From an uncultured Erythrobacter sp. (GTDB lineage Bacteria; Pseudomonadota; Alphaproteobacteria; Sphingomonadales; Sphingomonadaceae): 25,890 nt of DNA. The notes beneath the pieces are model-generated. The model searched no databases and was not told the origin of the DNA. It worked only from the letters and a program-made list of their open reading frames with translations. Each line of letters opens with the position of its first letter. Within the stretch, counting starts at the first letter, position 1. The DNA lies in the NCBI GenBank assembly GCA_913061345.1, contig CAJXTZ010000033.1, positions 1 through 25,890 on the forward strand. The letters are read 5' to 3'. Positions 1 to 7,785 of the stretch are shown one piece after another. The translations under genes and the position numbers were made by a program.

Positions 1-48
1 TCTACACTATCCTCTTCGTCGGCAGCGTCAGATGTGTATAAGAGACAG
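1..48 (+). other. Nextera i5-side sequencing adapter (not genomic)
   Basis: Bases 1-7 match the 3' end of the Illumina P5 arm. Bases 8-15 (TATCCTCT) match the Nextera i5 index usually named S503. Bases 16-29 (TCGTCGGCAGCGTC) are the Read 1 adapter and 30-48 are the 19-bp Tn5 mosaic end. Genomic sequence begins at 49. An ATG inside the mosaic end (32-34) opens an artificial reading frame starting MCIRD that fuses in frame with the smc fragment; those residues are not biological. Confidence 0.98.
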
Positions 49-1612
49 GCTGGAAGCGGACAATCGTTTTGCGGGGCTGGAAGGCCAGCTTCCCAACTTG
101 CGCAAGGCTGTCGAGAACGCGTCTTCTGCGCAGGAAACAGCGCGGGCCGAGCTATCGGATTTGCAGCGTGACCTCGTGGCGCAGGAGCGCGAACTCAACA
201 CCGGCGCCGAAGCCGAGCGACAGGCGCTGCGCGCGCTCGATCAGGCGGAGGCACGGCGCGATCGGCTGGCCGCCCGGCGCGAGGAACTGGCAAACAGCGG
301 CAAGGATTTGCGGGAACAGCGCGAGGCAGCGCAGGCCGATCTCGATGCGGCAAAGAGGAAGAAGGCCGAACTGCCCGATCCCGAAAGCGGGCGCGCCGCG
401 CTGGAGGCATCGCGCGCGAAGAACGAGGCCGCGCGAGAGGCGGCGCAATCCGCCACCGCCGCGCTCGCCGCCCACGATCAAGCTTTGGCCGTGGCACGTG
501 AGCGGGTGGCCACCCAGCGCAAGGACATGGCCGCATGGCAGGCGCGCGCTGGCGATGCTGCCAACCGCCTTGCCGGAATGGAAGCCCGGTTCGAGGAAAT
601 CGCAGAGGAACGCGCGGTGATAGCCGCCAAGCCAGCAGGGCTGATCAAGGAGATCGAGGGCGGAGAGGCCGTGCGCGCGCGCCTGACCGAGGAACTGGCG
701 AAGGCCGAGGCCGCCATGCGCGAAGCGGAGGAACAGGCGCGCGCAGCCGACGCGAAGCTGACCGAGGTAAACGAGACACTCTCTACCGCTCGCGAGGAAC
801 GCGCCACTTTGGCTACGCGCGCCGAGAACGAGGAACAGCGCCGCGAGGAAATGGCGCGCGCTTCAGGTGAACGCTTCCAGTCCCCGCCCCCGCTTCTGCC
901 GAACAAGTTAGAATTCGACGAGGCGACGGTGAAAGACTCCGCCGCCGAGAACGAGGAGATGGAGCGCCTCACCGCCAGCCGGGAGCGGATCGGTCCCGTC
1001 AACCTCGTGGCCGCAGACGAGCTGGAGCGGATCGAGGCGGAGCACGGCGCCAGCGCTCAGGAACAGGCCGAACTGGCCGAAGCCGTCACGCGCCTGCGCG
1101 GCTCTATCGGCAATCTCAACCGCGAGGGGCGCGAACGCCTGCGCAAGGCGTTCGAGGAAGTGGACGGCCATTTCCGCAAGCTGTTCAGCCGCCTGTTTGA
1201 AGGCGGGCAGGCGCATCTGGCGATGGTGGACAGTGATGATCCGCTGGAAGCGGGCCTTGAAATCTACGCCCAGCCGCCAGGCAAGCGGTTGCAGTCTCTC
1301 AGCCTGCTGTCAGGCGGCGAACAGGCCCTGACCGCGACCGCTTTGATATTCGGGCTGTTCCTCACCAACCCGGCCCCGATCTGCGTGCTGGACGAGGTGG
1401 ATGCCCCGCTGGACGATGCGAACATCGAACGCTTCTGCGACCTGCTGGACGCGATGAACCGCGACACCAAGACCCGCTACCTGATAGTCACCCACAACGC
1501 TGTCACCATGAGCCGCATGCACCGCCTGTTCGGCGTAACGATGGTGGAACGCGGCATCTCGCGGCTGGTGAGCGTGGACCTGGGCGAAGCGGAAGCGATG
1601 GCGGCGGAGTAG
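49..1612 (+). CDS. smc: Chromosome segregation protein SMC, C-terminal half (5' end cut by adapter)
   Basis: This is the last ~520 residues of an SMC ATPase, which with ScpA/ScpB organises and segregates the chromosome. The first complete genomic codon is at 50. The first ~310 residues are charged, Glu/Ala/Arg-rich and heptad-like, as expected for the returning antiparallel coiled-coil arm. A short stretch around ERIGPVNLVA (about 987-1011) is typical of the region leading into the C-terminal head. The head carries the ABC signature LSGGEQ (about 1306-1323) and a Walker B with D-loop, ICVLDEVDAPLDD (about 1378-1416), followed by a VTHN switch region. The Walker A half, hinge and first arm lie off the contig. 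Full-length SMC is about 1100-1200 residues. Family assignment is secure; only the left edge is artificial. Confidence 0.95.
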
Positions 1613-1618
1613 CACGAC

Positions 1619-2134
1619 ATGCGGCATAATTCTCTAGGTGTCCTTGCGGCACTGTGTCTGTCCTTCACTGCTTGCGACACGCGCGAACCGGTAATGTCAG
1701 ACGCGGACGTAGCGCTGCTCCGCGACACCTATCCACACATGAAAGAAGAATGCATTGAGCTTATGCGATTCGAAGGGGTCTATAGTTACCCTGTCGAAGT
1801 CGACAGATGCTTTCCAATGACCGAGCCACGAAAGTTTCATGGTGTTTGGCGAACACAGTTTGAAGGTTCGATCTTCTGCCCAAATGCGACCGACCTTTGT
1901 CAGCCCACGATTGAGGGACCGATTGCCTGGCTGTCCACATCCGCAGGCGTCGAGCTTCCTATCGAACCCGCAACCGGGCGTGAGCCACGGTATTTCGAAT
2001 TGGTTTTCGTGGGCCGATCCACCAAGGAAAAAGGCAATTACGGTCACATGGGGGCGTCCGATTACGAAATTCTAGTCGATGACCTGATTTCCGCTCGTGA
2101 GATTCAGCCAAGCGGAATGGATCGGGAAACCTAA
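1619..2134 (+). CDS. Small predicted lipoprotein, function unknown
   Basis: A 171-residue protein of no family I recognise. It starts at an ATG six bases after the smc stop, with GGAG at 1606-1609 as a ribosome-binding site. Residues 1-18 form a short signal peptide, and FTAC ending at Cys19 resembles a lipobox, so the mature protein is probably lipid-anchored. Further cysteines (in EECIE, DRCFP, IFCPN and DLCQP) could form two disulfides in the periplasm. Base composition is visibly lower in GC than the flanking genes, and its codons are AT-rich (for example AAA GAA GAA). This suggests recent acquisition or a rapidly evolving orphan. Its last four bases overlap the end of convergent soxR. 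Existence as a gene is likely; its role is unknown. Confidence 0.7.
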   Translation: MRHNSLGVLAALCLSFTACDTREPVMSDADVALLRDTYPHMKEECIELMRFEGVYSYPVEVDRCFPMTEPRKFHGVWRTQFEGSIFCPNATDLCQPTIEGPIAWLSTSAGVELPIEPATGREPRYFELVFVGRSTKEKGNYGHMGASDYEILVDDLISAREIQPSGMDRET

Positions 2135-2571
2135 TCCAGCACCGCCCGCGGCCCCGGTCCTTTTAGCCCCAGTTTGTCGTCCTTGTTGTAAAGCTGGCAC
2201 TTCGTCAGGCTAAGGCAGCCGCAGCCGATGCACTGGTCCAGCTGGTTGCGGGTGCGGTTCAACAAAGTAATTCGCGCGTCGATCTGTTCGCGCATGGCGC
2301 GGCTGATCTTCTGCCAATCAGTTAGCGTGGGATTGCGGCCTTCGGGCAGATTGGCGAGGTGGGCGACGATTTCCTCCAGCGCCAGCCCCAGTTTCTGCGC
2401 GATCAGCACGAAGCTGACGCGGCGGATATCGCTGCGCAGAAACCGCCGCTGGTTGCCTCCCGTGCGCAGGGGGTGAAGGATGCCCTTCTCCTCGTAAAAA
2501 CGCAGTGCGGAGACGGCAACGCCTGTACGTTTCGATAATTCCCCGATGGTGATAAAATTCGCTGTTGGCAC
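2131..2571 (-). CDS. soxR: Redox-sensitive transcriptional activator SoxR
   Basis: A MerR-family regulator of 146 residues, close to E. coli SoxR (154). Residues 6-26 (ITIGELSKRTGVAVSALRFY) form the winged-helix DNA-binding motif. The middle is the dimerisation helix. Cys114, Cys117, Cys119 and Cys125 reproduce the C-x2-C-x-C-x5-C ligand set of the SoxR [2Fe-2S] cluster, whose oxidation by redox-cycling compounds switches the protein on. I chose the GTG at 2571, with GGGGGA five bases upstream. The open frame continues to 2679, but an ATG at 2631 would place the start beyond the SoxR box (2608-2625), so it is unlikely. The gene diverges from the VOC gene at 2719, and its 3' end overlaps the lipoprotein gene by four bases. 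Confidence 0.93.
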   Translation of the reverse strand: MPTANFITIGELSKRTGVAVSALRFYEEKGILHPLRTGGNQRRFLRSDIRRVSFVLIAQKLGLALEEIVAHLANLPEGRNPTLTDWQKISRAMREQIDARITLLNRTRNQLDQCIGCGCLSLTKCQLYNKDDKLGLKGPGPRAVLD

Positions 2572-2603
2572 CCCGTTCCCCCGAACATATTTTCCACAAT
2601 TGC

Positions 2604-2634
2604 TTGACCTCGACTTAGCTTGAGGTTGCATCAA
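2604..2634 (+). promoter_or_regulatory. SoxR box within a MerR-type promoter for the VOC gene
   Basis: The 18-bp segment 2608-2625 (CCTCGACTTAGCTTGAGG) matches the known SoxR box CCTCAAGTTAACTTGAGG at 15 of 18 positions. A perfect -35-like TTGACC sits at 2604-2609. Nineteen bases later CATCAA (2629-2634) occupies the -10 position. A stretched 19-bp spacer with the operator inside it is the hallmark of MerR-family activated promoters. The better -35 reads rightward, toward the VOC gene 85 bp away. The -10 match is only 3 of 6. Confidence 0.75.
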
Positions 2635-2718
2635 GGTGCAAGCAGTGATTCGCAGCGCGCTTGTCAGAGTGATGAACAATCATTGCGATACAATGCCTTG
2701 AACTCAGGAGTTCCCACA

Positions 2719-3093
2719 ATGACACAAGCCCGTATCGAACATGTCAATCTCACCGTCAGCGATCTTGATCGCTCCATCGCGCTTTTCGAAAAGCTGTGTG
2801 GATGGAAGGTGCGCATCCGCGATCAGCACGGTGTTCGCGGTGAATTCGCCCACGTGGGGGCGGACGATACCTACCTCGCCCTGTGGGCCGATGGCGGTGA
2901 TTATTCGGGCCAGCAGAAGGGTAAGCCGATGAACCATGTCGGGATCGAAGTCAGCGATCTCGACGAGGCGGAGCGGGTTGTGCTGGACGCAGGACTGGAA
3001 ACCTTCAGCCACGGCAAATACGAGCCTGGCCCGCGCACCTTCTATTTCTTCGATTGGGACGGGATCGAGTTCGAAGTGGTCAGCTACGCCTGA
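2719..3093 (+). CDS. VOC-superfamily (glyoxalase/bleomycin-resistance fold) protein
   Basis: A 124-residue single-module VOC protein with two beta-alpha-beta-beta-beta halves. The first begins IEHVNLTVSDLDRSIAFY-like, with LFEKLCGW. The second begins MNHVGIEVSDLDEAERVV. Likely metal ligands are His8, His73 and Glu119 (or Glu117) in the closing GIEFEVVSYA strand. VOC enzymes of this size include glyoxalases, fosfomycin/glutathione transferases and ring-cleavage dioxygenases; the substrate cannot be read from the sequence. The ATG at 2719 has AGGAG at 2706-2710, which favours it over a TTG at 2620 in the same frame. It lies directly downstream of a SoxR box and faces gshA, so a role in detoxifying redox-active or electrophilic compounds, perhaps with glutathione, is a reasonable inference. 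Confidence 0.85.
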   Translation: MTQARIEHVNLTVSDLDRSIALFEKLCGWKVRIRDQHGVRGEFAHVGADDTYLALWADGGDYSGQQKGKPMNHVGIEVSDLDEAERVVLDAGLETFSHGKYEPGPRTFYFFDWDGIEFEVVSYA

Positions 3094-3114
3094 CAGGCCA
3101 GCTCAGAAGGCCTG
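3094..3114. terminator. Short hairpin between convergent VOC and gshA genes
   Basis: CAGGCC (3094-3099) pairs perfectly with GGCCTG (3109-3114) around a nine-base loop, spanning the 9-bp gap between the two stop codons. There is no T-run on either side. It may act as a weak bidirectional terminator or 3' stabiliser rather than a classic intrinsic terminator. Confidence 0.35.
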
Positions 3115-4503
3115 CTCGTAGACGCGCGTGATGTCACCGTTCCATTCGCCGTGATAGCTATCGAGCAGGCGCTGGGCGGGCACCTTGCCGCTCTCCACGA
3201 TCTCCTTGAGCGGAGCGAGGAAGCCGCTTTCATTGTCTCCCATGGAGTTCTGCCGCCCGCGTGCCACCAGCCCGTCGTGCGCGATATCCAGCACGTGGCG
3301 GGCAAGGTCGCGCATGGTGCCGCCGCCCCCTCGCGTCTTTCTGGGTAGTGGCGCATCCAGTCCTTGCGCGGGCACCGCGTTGCGCAGGTGTTCGCGCTCT
3401 TCCATTGTCCAGCCTTTCACCAGGTCCCAGGCGGCATCCAGAGCGGCATCGTTGTAGAGCAGGCCCACCCACAGAGCGGGCAAGGCGCAGATACGGTTCC
3501 ACGGGCCGCCATCGGCACCGCGCATTTCCAGGAAGCTTTTCAGCCGCACTTCGGGGAAAGCGGTGGAGAGGTGATCCCACCAGTCGCTGGCCGTGGGCAA
3601 TTCTGCAGGCAAGGCTGGCAGTTCGCCTTTCAGAAAGTCACGGAAGCTCTGGCCAGCGGCATCGATGTAAGTCCCGTCGCGATAGACGAAGTACATGGGC
3701 ACATCGAGCATGTAGTCGACATAGCGTTCGTAGCCGAAATCATCGTCGAACACGAACGGCAACATGCCAGTGCGGTGCGGATCGGTGTCTGACCAGATAT
3801 GGCTGCGATAGGAGAGGAAGCCGTTGGGCTTGCCTTCGGTAAAGGGCGAATTGGCAAACAGCGCGGTGGCCAGCGGTTGCAGCGCCAGCCCGGTGCGGAA
3901 CTTCTTCGCCATGTCCGCTTCGGACGAATAGTCTAGGTTCACCTGAATGGTGCAGGTGCGCAGCATCATGTCGAGGCCCAACTTACCCACGCGGGGCATG
4001 TGGTTGCGCATGACTTCGTACCGTTGCTTGGGCATGATCGACAGGTCTTCGCGCGCCTTGTCAGGCCACATGCCGAGGCCAAGGAAGCCGACGCCGCACG
4101 CCTCGCCCACGGTTTTGCATTGATCGAGATGACGCCCTGTTTCGGCGCAGGTCTGGTGCAGGGTCTCCAGCGGGGCGCCCGACAGTTCCAGCTGGCCTGC
4201 TGGTTCAAGGCTGATCGTGCCGTCAGCGCCGCTCATGGCGATGGTATCCACAGTGCCATCCGGCCCGCGTTCCTGCACTGGCTCCCAGCCGAAGCGGCGC
4301 ATGGACATGAGGATATCGCGAATGCCGCCGTCTTCACCGTAGGTTGGTGCGTGAAAGTCGTCGGTCTTGAACACCAGCTTCTCATGCTCTGTGCCGATGC
4401 GCCACTGGTCGCGCGGTTTTTCGCCTGCCTCCATCGGCGCGACCAATTGGTCACGGCTTTCGATCGGCGGTTCTAGCTCTTCGGATACCTTGCGCGTGCT
4501 CAT
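3103..4503 (-). CDS. gshA: Glutamate-cysteine ligase, plant/alphaproteobacterial type
   Basis: A 466-residue GCS2-type ligase that makes gamma-glutamylcysteine from Glu, Cys and ATP, the first step of glutathione synthesis in the cytoplasm. The N-terminus carries the family core WRIGTEHEKLVF (residues 34-45). Further hallmarks are the segment SLEPAGQLELSGAP, the sequence around DMMLRTCTIQVNLDYSSE, and SHIWSDTDPHRTGMLPFVFD. Length fits the plant-type family. The ATG at 4503 is preceded by a GA-rich ribosome-binding site (GAGGCGGGA, about 8 bases upstream). It lies 75 bp downstream of rsmE on the same strand, an arrangement that to my knowledge is common in sphingomonads, and probably shares its transcript. 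No frameshift or missing segment is apparent. Confidence 0.95.
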   Translation of the reverse strand: MSTRKVSEELEPPIESRDQLVAPMEAGEKPRDQWRIGTEHEKLVFKTDDFHAPTYGEDGGIRDILMSMRRFGWEPVQERGPDGTVDTIAMSGADGTISLEPAGQLELSGAPLETLHQTCAETGRHLDQCKTVGEACGVGFLGLGMWPDKAREDLSIMPKQRYEVMRNHMPRVGKLGLDMMLRTCTIQVNLDYSSEADMAKKFRTGLALQPLATALFANSPFTEGKPNGFLSYRSHIWSDTDPHRTGMLPFVFDDDFGYERYVDYMLDVPMYFVYRDGTYIDAAGQSFRDFLKGELPALPAELPTASDWWDHLSTAFPEVRLKSFLEMRGADGGPWNRICALPALWVGLLYNDAALDAAWDLVKGWTMEEREHLRNAVPAQGLDAPLPRKTRGGGGTMRDLARHVLDIAHDGLVARGRQNSMGDNESGFLAPLKEIVESGKVPAQRLLDSYHGEWNGDITRVYEQAF

Positions 4504-4578
4504 AGGTTCCCGCCTCTAGCCTATCGGAATTGATTGGCCACCTGCAAATTCGCAATGGGCAAATTGACAGCCCCGGTA

Positions 4579-5358
4579 TCAGCCGTGGCTATCCCAATCA
4601 CCCGCCAGCCCCATCCACAGCGCAATGGCGGCGATGGCAGCGGTCTCTCCGCGCAGGATACGGGGACCAAGCGAAATCGCTCGCGTTTGTGGATGGGCGC
4701 GGATGGCCTCGCGCTCCGTATCGTCGAAACCGCCTTCGGGGCCGATCAGAAGCGCCGACTTGTGAGCGCCCTCACCGCGGTCTGGATACTTGCTGAAGGA
4801 GAAGGCTTCGGCGGCGGGCGTGCCGCCGTCCTCGTCCGCGAAGAACAGCAGGCGATCTTCCGGCCAGTCCTTCAGAACGGCATCCAGCTTTTGCGGTGCC
4901 TCCAACGCAGGCAGGGCGGTACGCGCGCATTGCTCGGCGGCTTCGGTTACGATGCCGCGCGCGCGATCCGGGTTCAGCTTGTCCGCCACGCATCGGCGCG
5001 TGATGACGGGATGGATGGCGGCCACGCCCAGTTCGGTCGCCTTTTCCAGCACCATGTCGAAGCGGTCTTTCTTCAGCAAAGCAGGGCACAACCAGAAATC
5101 GGGCACGGCCTCTCGATTGCGCAGCCTTTTCGTGATGGAAAGGGTGACAGACCGCTTGCCCGCTTCCGAAACATTGGCAAGCCATTCGCCGGTGATATCG
5201 TCGCATACGATCACGGCATGGCCCGGCGAGACGCGCATCACCTTGGCAAGATAGTGCCCCTGCTGGCCGTCTATCGACAAAGCCTGCCCCTCGGACAATT
5301 CGCTTTTCACGAACAGGCGCGGGGCGGATTTGGGCGGCCAGGCGGGTGTAGCAGGCAT
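4579..5358 (-). CDS. rsmE: 16S rRNA (uracil-1498-N3)-methyltransferase RsmE
   Basis: A 259-residue SPOUT-class methyltransferase that uses S-adenosylmethionine to methylate N3 of U1498 in 16S rRNA. Residues 13-75 form the N-terminal PUA-like RNA-binding domain (PRLFV, then GHYLAKVMRV). The C-terminal knot holds the diagnostic LLIGPEGGF (203-211) and SLGPRILRGETA (229-240), with the trailing AIAAIALW helix. LLKKDRFDMVLEKATELGV (94-112) is also typical. Its ATG is 39 bp from that of divergent ubiA, so the two promoters must overlap. gshA follows 75 bp downstream. Confidence 0.95.
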   Translation of the reverse strand: MPATPAWPPKSAPRLFVKSELSEGQALSIDGQQGHYLAKVMRVSPGHAVIVCDDITGEWLANVSEAGKRSVTLSITKRLRNREAVPDFWLCPALLKKDRFDMVLEKATELGVAAIHPVITRRCVADKLNPDRARGIVTEAAEQCARTALPALEAPQKLDAVLKDWPEDRLLFFADEDGGTPAAEAFSFSKYPDRGEGAHKSALLIGPEGGFDDTEREAIRAHPQTRAISLGPRILRGETAAIAAIALWMGLAGDWDSHG

Positions 5359-5397
5359 GGCTTTCCACTAGTGCCAAGCGCGGCTAACAGGCAAGAC

Positions 5398-6309
5398 ATG
5401 ACTGCCGAAACCATCACGCCCGACAGCGAGCACAAGAGCCTGGCCGAGCGGCTGCCGCAGCCGCTCCGCGATTATGCGCTGCTGGCCCGGTTCGACAGGC
5501 CGATCGGTTGGTGGCTACTGTTCTGGCCTTGCGCCTGGAGCACCTGGCTGGCGGGCGCGGGCCTGCAATGGCAGCTGATACTCTGGTTCCTGCTGGGCAG
5601 CATCGCCATGCGCTCTGCCGGGTGCGTGTTCAACGATATCGTGGACCGTGACCTCGACAAGAGCGTGGCGCGCACCGCCAATCGACCCATCGCCAGCGGG
5701 CGGGTGAGCCGCAAGGCCGCGTGGGTATGGCTGCTGGCGCTGTGCGGAATAGGGTTGGTGGTGCTGTTGCAACTTCGCTGGCAGGCGCAGTTGGTCGCTT
5801 TGGGCAGCCTTGCGCTGGTAGCGGCCTATCCCTTCATGAAGCGCATCACATGGTGGCCGCAGGCGTGGCTGGGGCTGGTGTTCACCTGGGGTGCGCTGGT
5901 GGGCTGGATGGCCCTTCGCGATGACAACCTTGCCGTTCCGCTGGCACTGTATGCCGGCGCGTTCTTCTGGTGCATGGGGTACGATACGATCTACGCTCTG
6001 CAGGACCGGGAAGACGATGCGCTGGTGGGCATCAAGTCCTCTGCCCTGCGCCTTGGCGGGAAAGTGAAGCTGGGGGTCGGTGCGTTCTACGGCGCGGCAG
6101 TGGCCCTGTGGGCCTTTGCCTTCTGGCAATTGCGCGGTGACTGGATTGCCTTGCTGGCGCTGATACCGGCGGCGCTGCATCTTGGCTGGCAGGCTGTGAC
6201 GCTGAATGCGGACGATCCGATGAACCCGCTCACCCGCTTTCGCAGCAATCGCTATGCAGGAGCGCTGGTGGCGGTGGCCTGTTTCGTTGTCGGCAATTCC
6301 GGCGGGTAA
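5398..6309 (+). CDS. ubiA: 4-hydroxybenzoate polyprenyltransferase
   Basis: A 303-residue integral membrane prenyltransferase that attaches the polyprenyl tail to 4-hydroxybenzoate in ubiquinone synthesis. Both Asp-rich Mg-diphosphate motifs are present: NDIVDRDLD (79-87) and DREDD (203-207), the latter inside the conserved MGYDTIYALQD region. About eight to nine hydrophobic helices follow the amphipathic N-terminus YALLARFDRPIGWWLLFWPC. The reading frame stays open far upstream (to 4534) across the antisense of rsmE. Homology to UbiA begins only just after the ATG at 5398, which I take as the start. It converges on the membrane-protein gene at 6314 with a 4-bp gap. Confidence 0.95.
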   Translation: MTAETITPDSEHKSLAERLPQPLRDYALLARFDRPIGWWLLFWPCAWSTWLAGAGLQWQLILWFLLGSIAMRSAGCVFNDIVDRDLDKSVARTANRPIASGRVSRKAAWVWLLALCGIGLVVLLQLRWQAQLVALGSLALVAAYPFMKRITWWPQAWLGLVFTWGALVGWMALRDDNLAVPLALYAGAFFWCMGYDTIYALQDREDDALVGIKSSALRLGGKVKLGVGAFYGAAVALWAFAFWQLRGDWIALLALIPAALHLGWQAVTLNADDPMNPLTRFRSNRYAGALVAVACFVVGNSGG

Positions 6310-6325
6310 GCCGCTATTCCGCCGG
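6299..6325. terminator. Hairpin spanning both stop codons of ubiA and the convergent gene
   Basis: CCGGCGG (6299-6305) is the exact reverse complement of CCGCCGG (6319-6325), with a 13-base loop containing both stop codons. No T-run follows on either strand, so function as a bidirectional terminator is only a guess. Confidence 0.35.
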
Positions 6326-7681
6326 CTGCGGCACGGGATCGGATTTACGCGGATTGGCGCGGCGGATGAGTTTTGAAAGGCGCGCGGTGATCATACCGTT
6401 TTCCTGCATCCAATCGTAATATTCGCGGTATTTCGGATCTTCGGCCAGCAGATGCGCCTCCTCCGTGCGGGCGCGCCAGTAATAGATCGCGCTCACCACG
6501 CCCAGAAATACACTGTTGCGAATGGCATCCGCCAGCGAATCCGAAGTGACGAGAAAGGGCATGTAGCAGAACCACCAGAATGCGTTCTTCGACAAATAGG
6601 CCGGATGACGCGTGTAGCGATATGGCCCGTTCGTAATCACGCCGCGATAGGTGAGGTTGGAAAAGCGGATGCCGAACGCCACCGTCGCCCAGGCATAAAT
6701 CGCGGTAAGGAACACCAGCCACGCGGCCCATAGATACAGCAGCGTGGTGTGTCCCGATAGCCAGTAGGCCCAGTCGGCAGTGTTGTATTCGTACTGGATC
6801 ACGCCACCGTCGCCCATGATGCCATAGACGAACGGAGGATAACACAGCAGCGCCGCCACCCATCCTGCAAGAAACGGATTGCCGCTGCGGATATGCGCAT
6901 CCAGCGGGCGCAGGGTAAGCAGATAGCCCACGGTGCCGATCTGCACGTCGATCACGAACAACAGCTCGACCAAGGTAACGCCAAGGCGCACCGGATTGTT
7001 CAGTATGGCAGCGCCGTCGGCCTCCACAACGGCAGCAAATCCCGCAGGCAAGATGCCGATCATGAAGGCGCTGAAAAAGCCTTTTATGATCCATGCCCGC
7101 CAGTGCTTCTTGATCTGTTCGCTATCCCACGCTTCGCGCCCCACCAGCATGGCGCCAAAATGCCAGCAATGGTCTTTCGGGTTCACCATCACTCGGTCGA
7201 TCCAGATGACATAAGGCACCGACAGCACGAACATGGGCACGATGGCCCAGCCGATCACGCGCATGGCGAACAAGTAATTGCCATCCCAGTACCAGCGGCA
7301 CAGCATATAGAGAGCGCCGATAACGAACCACGTTGCCCAAAGTCCGGCCAGCTTCGTGATCGAGATATCGAGCACATCGGAAAGCGGGCGGCGGCGCGAC
7401 CAGTCTATGCCGGTTGTCGGATTGCGATGGACTTTTTCGACCAGCACCGACCATGCCGCCATGGCGAGGCCAGTCAGCACCATGGCGCCAAGCGCGGCAT
7501 TGGGCCCGGAAAGGCGGCCGCGGTCGTTTGGCCAACCCAGGAATTCGCAGATTTCAGGCCAGTTTCGCGCGAACAGGATGCACGACAGCAGCGTAACAAG
7601 GCCGACAAGGCCCACCCACGGGGAAACGTCGCTGTCTGGCGGACTGGCCAGAGACTGCGAGGAATTCTTGGTCGCGCTCAT
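6314..7681 (-). CDS. Polytopic membrane protein with C-terminal ICMT/PEMT-like methyltransferase domain
   Basis: A protein of about 455 residues with roughly nine to ten membrane helices. Near residues 335-370 it has the SAM-binding signature of isoprenylcysteine carboxyl methyltransferase-like and phospholipid N-methyltransferase-like families: YRGVITNGPYRYTRHPAYL, then a helix, then EEAHLLAEDPKYREYYD, matching the family's C-terminal E-x2-L...Y-x2-Y pattern. Typical bacterial members are near 200 residues. Here about 250 extra residues of membrane and loop sequence precede the catalytic part. The substrate is unknown; a lipid or membrane-bound isoprenoid is plausible. I start at the ATG at 7681; a TTG at 7702 in the same frame is possible, and neither has a good ribosome-binding site. 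A hairpin (7708-7732) lies in the leader. Confidence 0.75.
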   Translation of the reverse strand: MSATKNSSQSLASPPDSDVSPWVGLVGLVTLLSCILFARNWPEICEFLGWPNDRGRLSGPNAALGAMVLTGLAMAAWSVLVEKVHRNPTTGIDWSRRRPLSDVLDISITKLAGLWATWFVIGALYMLCRWYWDGNYLFAMRVIGWAIVPMFVLSVPYVIWIDRVMVNPKDHCWHFGAMLVGREAWDSEQIKKHWRAWIIKGFFSAFMIGILPAGFAAVVEADGAAILNNPVRLGVTLVELLFVIDVQIGTVGYLLTLRPLDAHIRSGNPFLAGWVAALLCYPPFVYGIMGDGGVIQYEYNTADWAYWLSGHTTLLYLWAAWLVFLTAIYAWATVAFGIRFSNLTYRGVITNGPYRYTRHPAYLSKNAFWWFCYMPFLVTSDSLADAIRNSVFLGVVSAIYYWRARTEEAHLLAEDPKYREYYDWMQENGMITARLSKLIRRANPRKSDPVPQPAE

Positions 7682-7707
7682 CACGCACGTGCTAGCGTGC
7701 AAGGGTT

Positions 7708-7732
7708 AAGGGGCCGGTAACGGCATCCCCTT
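7708..7732 (-). promoter_or_regulatory. Hairpin in the leader of the ICMT-like gene
   Basis: AAGGGG (7708-7713) pairs with CCCCTT (7727-7732), and an inner CCG/CGG helix closes a four-base loop with a three-base bulge on one side. It lies between the bamB 3' end and the ICMT-like gene, 27 bp upstream of the ATG at 7681. It could be a second terminator for bamB or a leader structure. No T-run follows. Confidence 0.35.
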
Positions 7733-7763
7733 CACGCATCCGCGATATTTAAATTGCAGTTCG

Positions 7764-7785
7764 AAAAACCGGCCTCAGCGCCAGG
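7764..7785 (-). terminator. Likely intrinsic terminator of the TPR protein-bamB operon
   Basis: On the minus strand the end of bamB reads CCTGGC-GCTGAG-GCCGG followed directly by TTTTT (complement of 7764-7768). The stem is GGC/GCC plus an outer CC/GG, with one bulged T. The hairpin overlaps the bamB stop codon at 7775-7777. The stem is short, so efficiency is uncertain. Confidence 0.45.

Noticed and set aside
4534..5397. Long rightward open frame joined to ubiA (591 codons in all)
   Set aside because: It runs antisense through rsmE, and UbiA homology begins only at the ATG at 5398.
6893..7720. 275-codon rightward frame opposite the ICMT-like gene
   Set aside because: No domain and no ribosome-binding site; the minus-strand frame has clear membrane helices and a methyltransferase motif.
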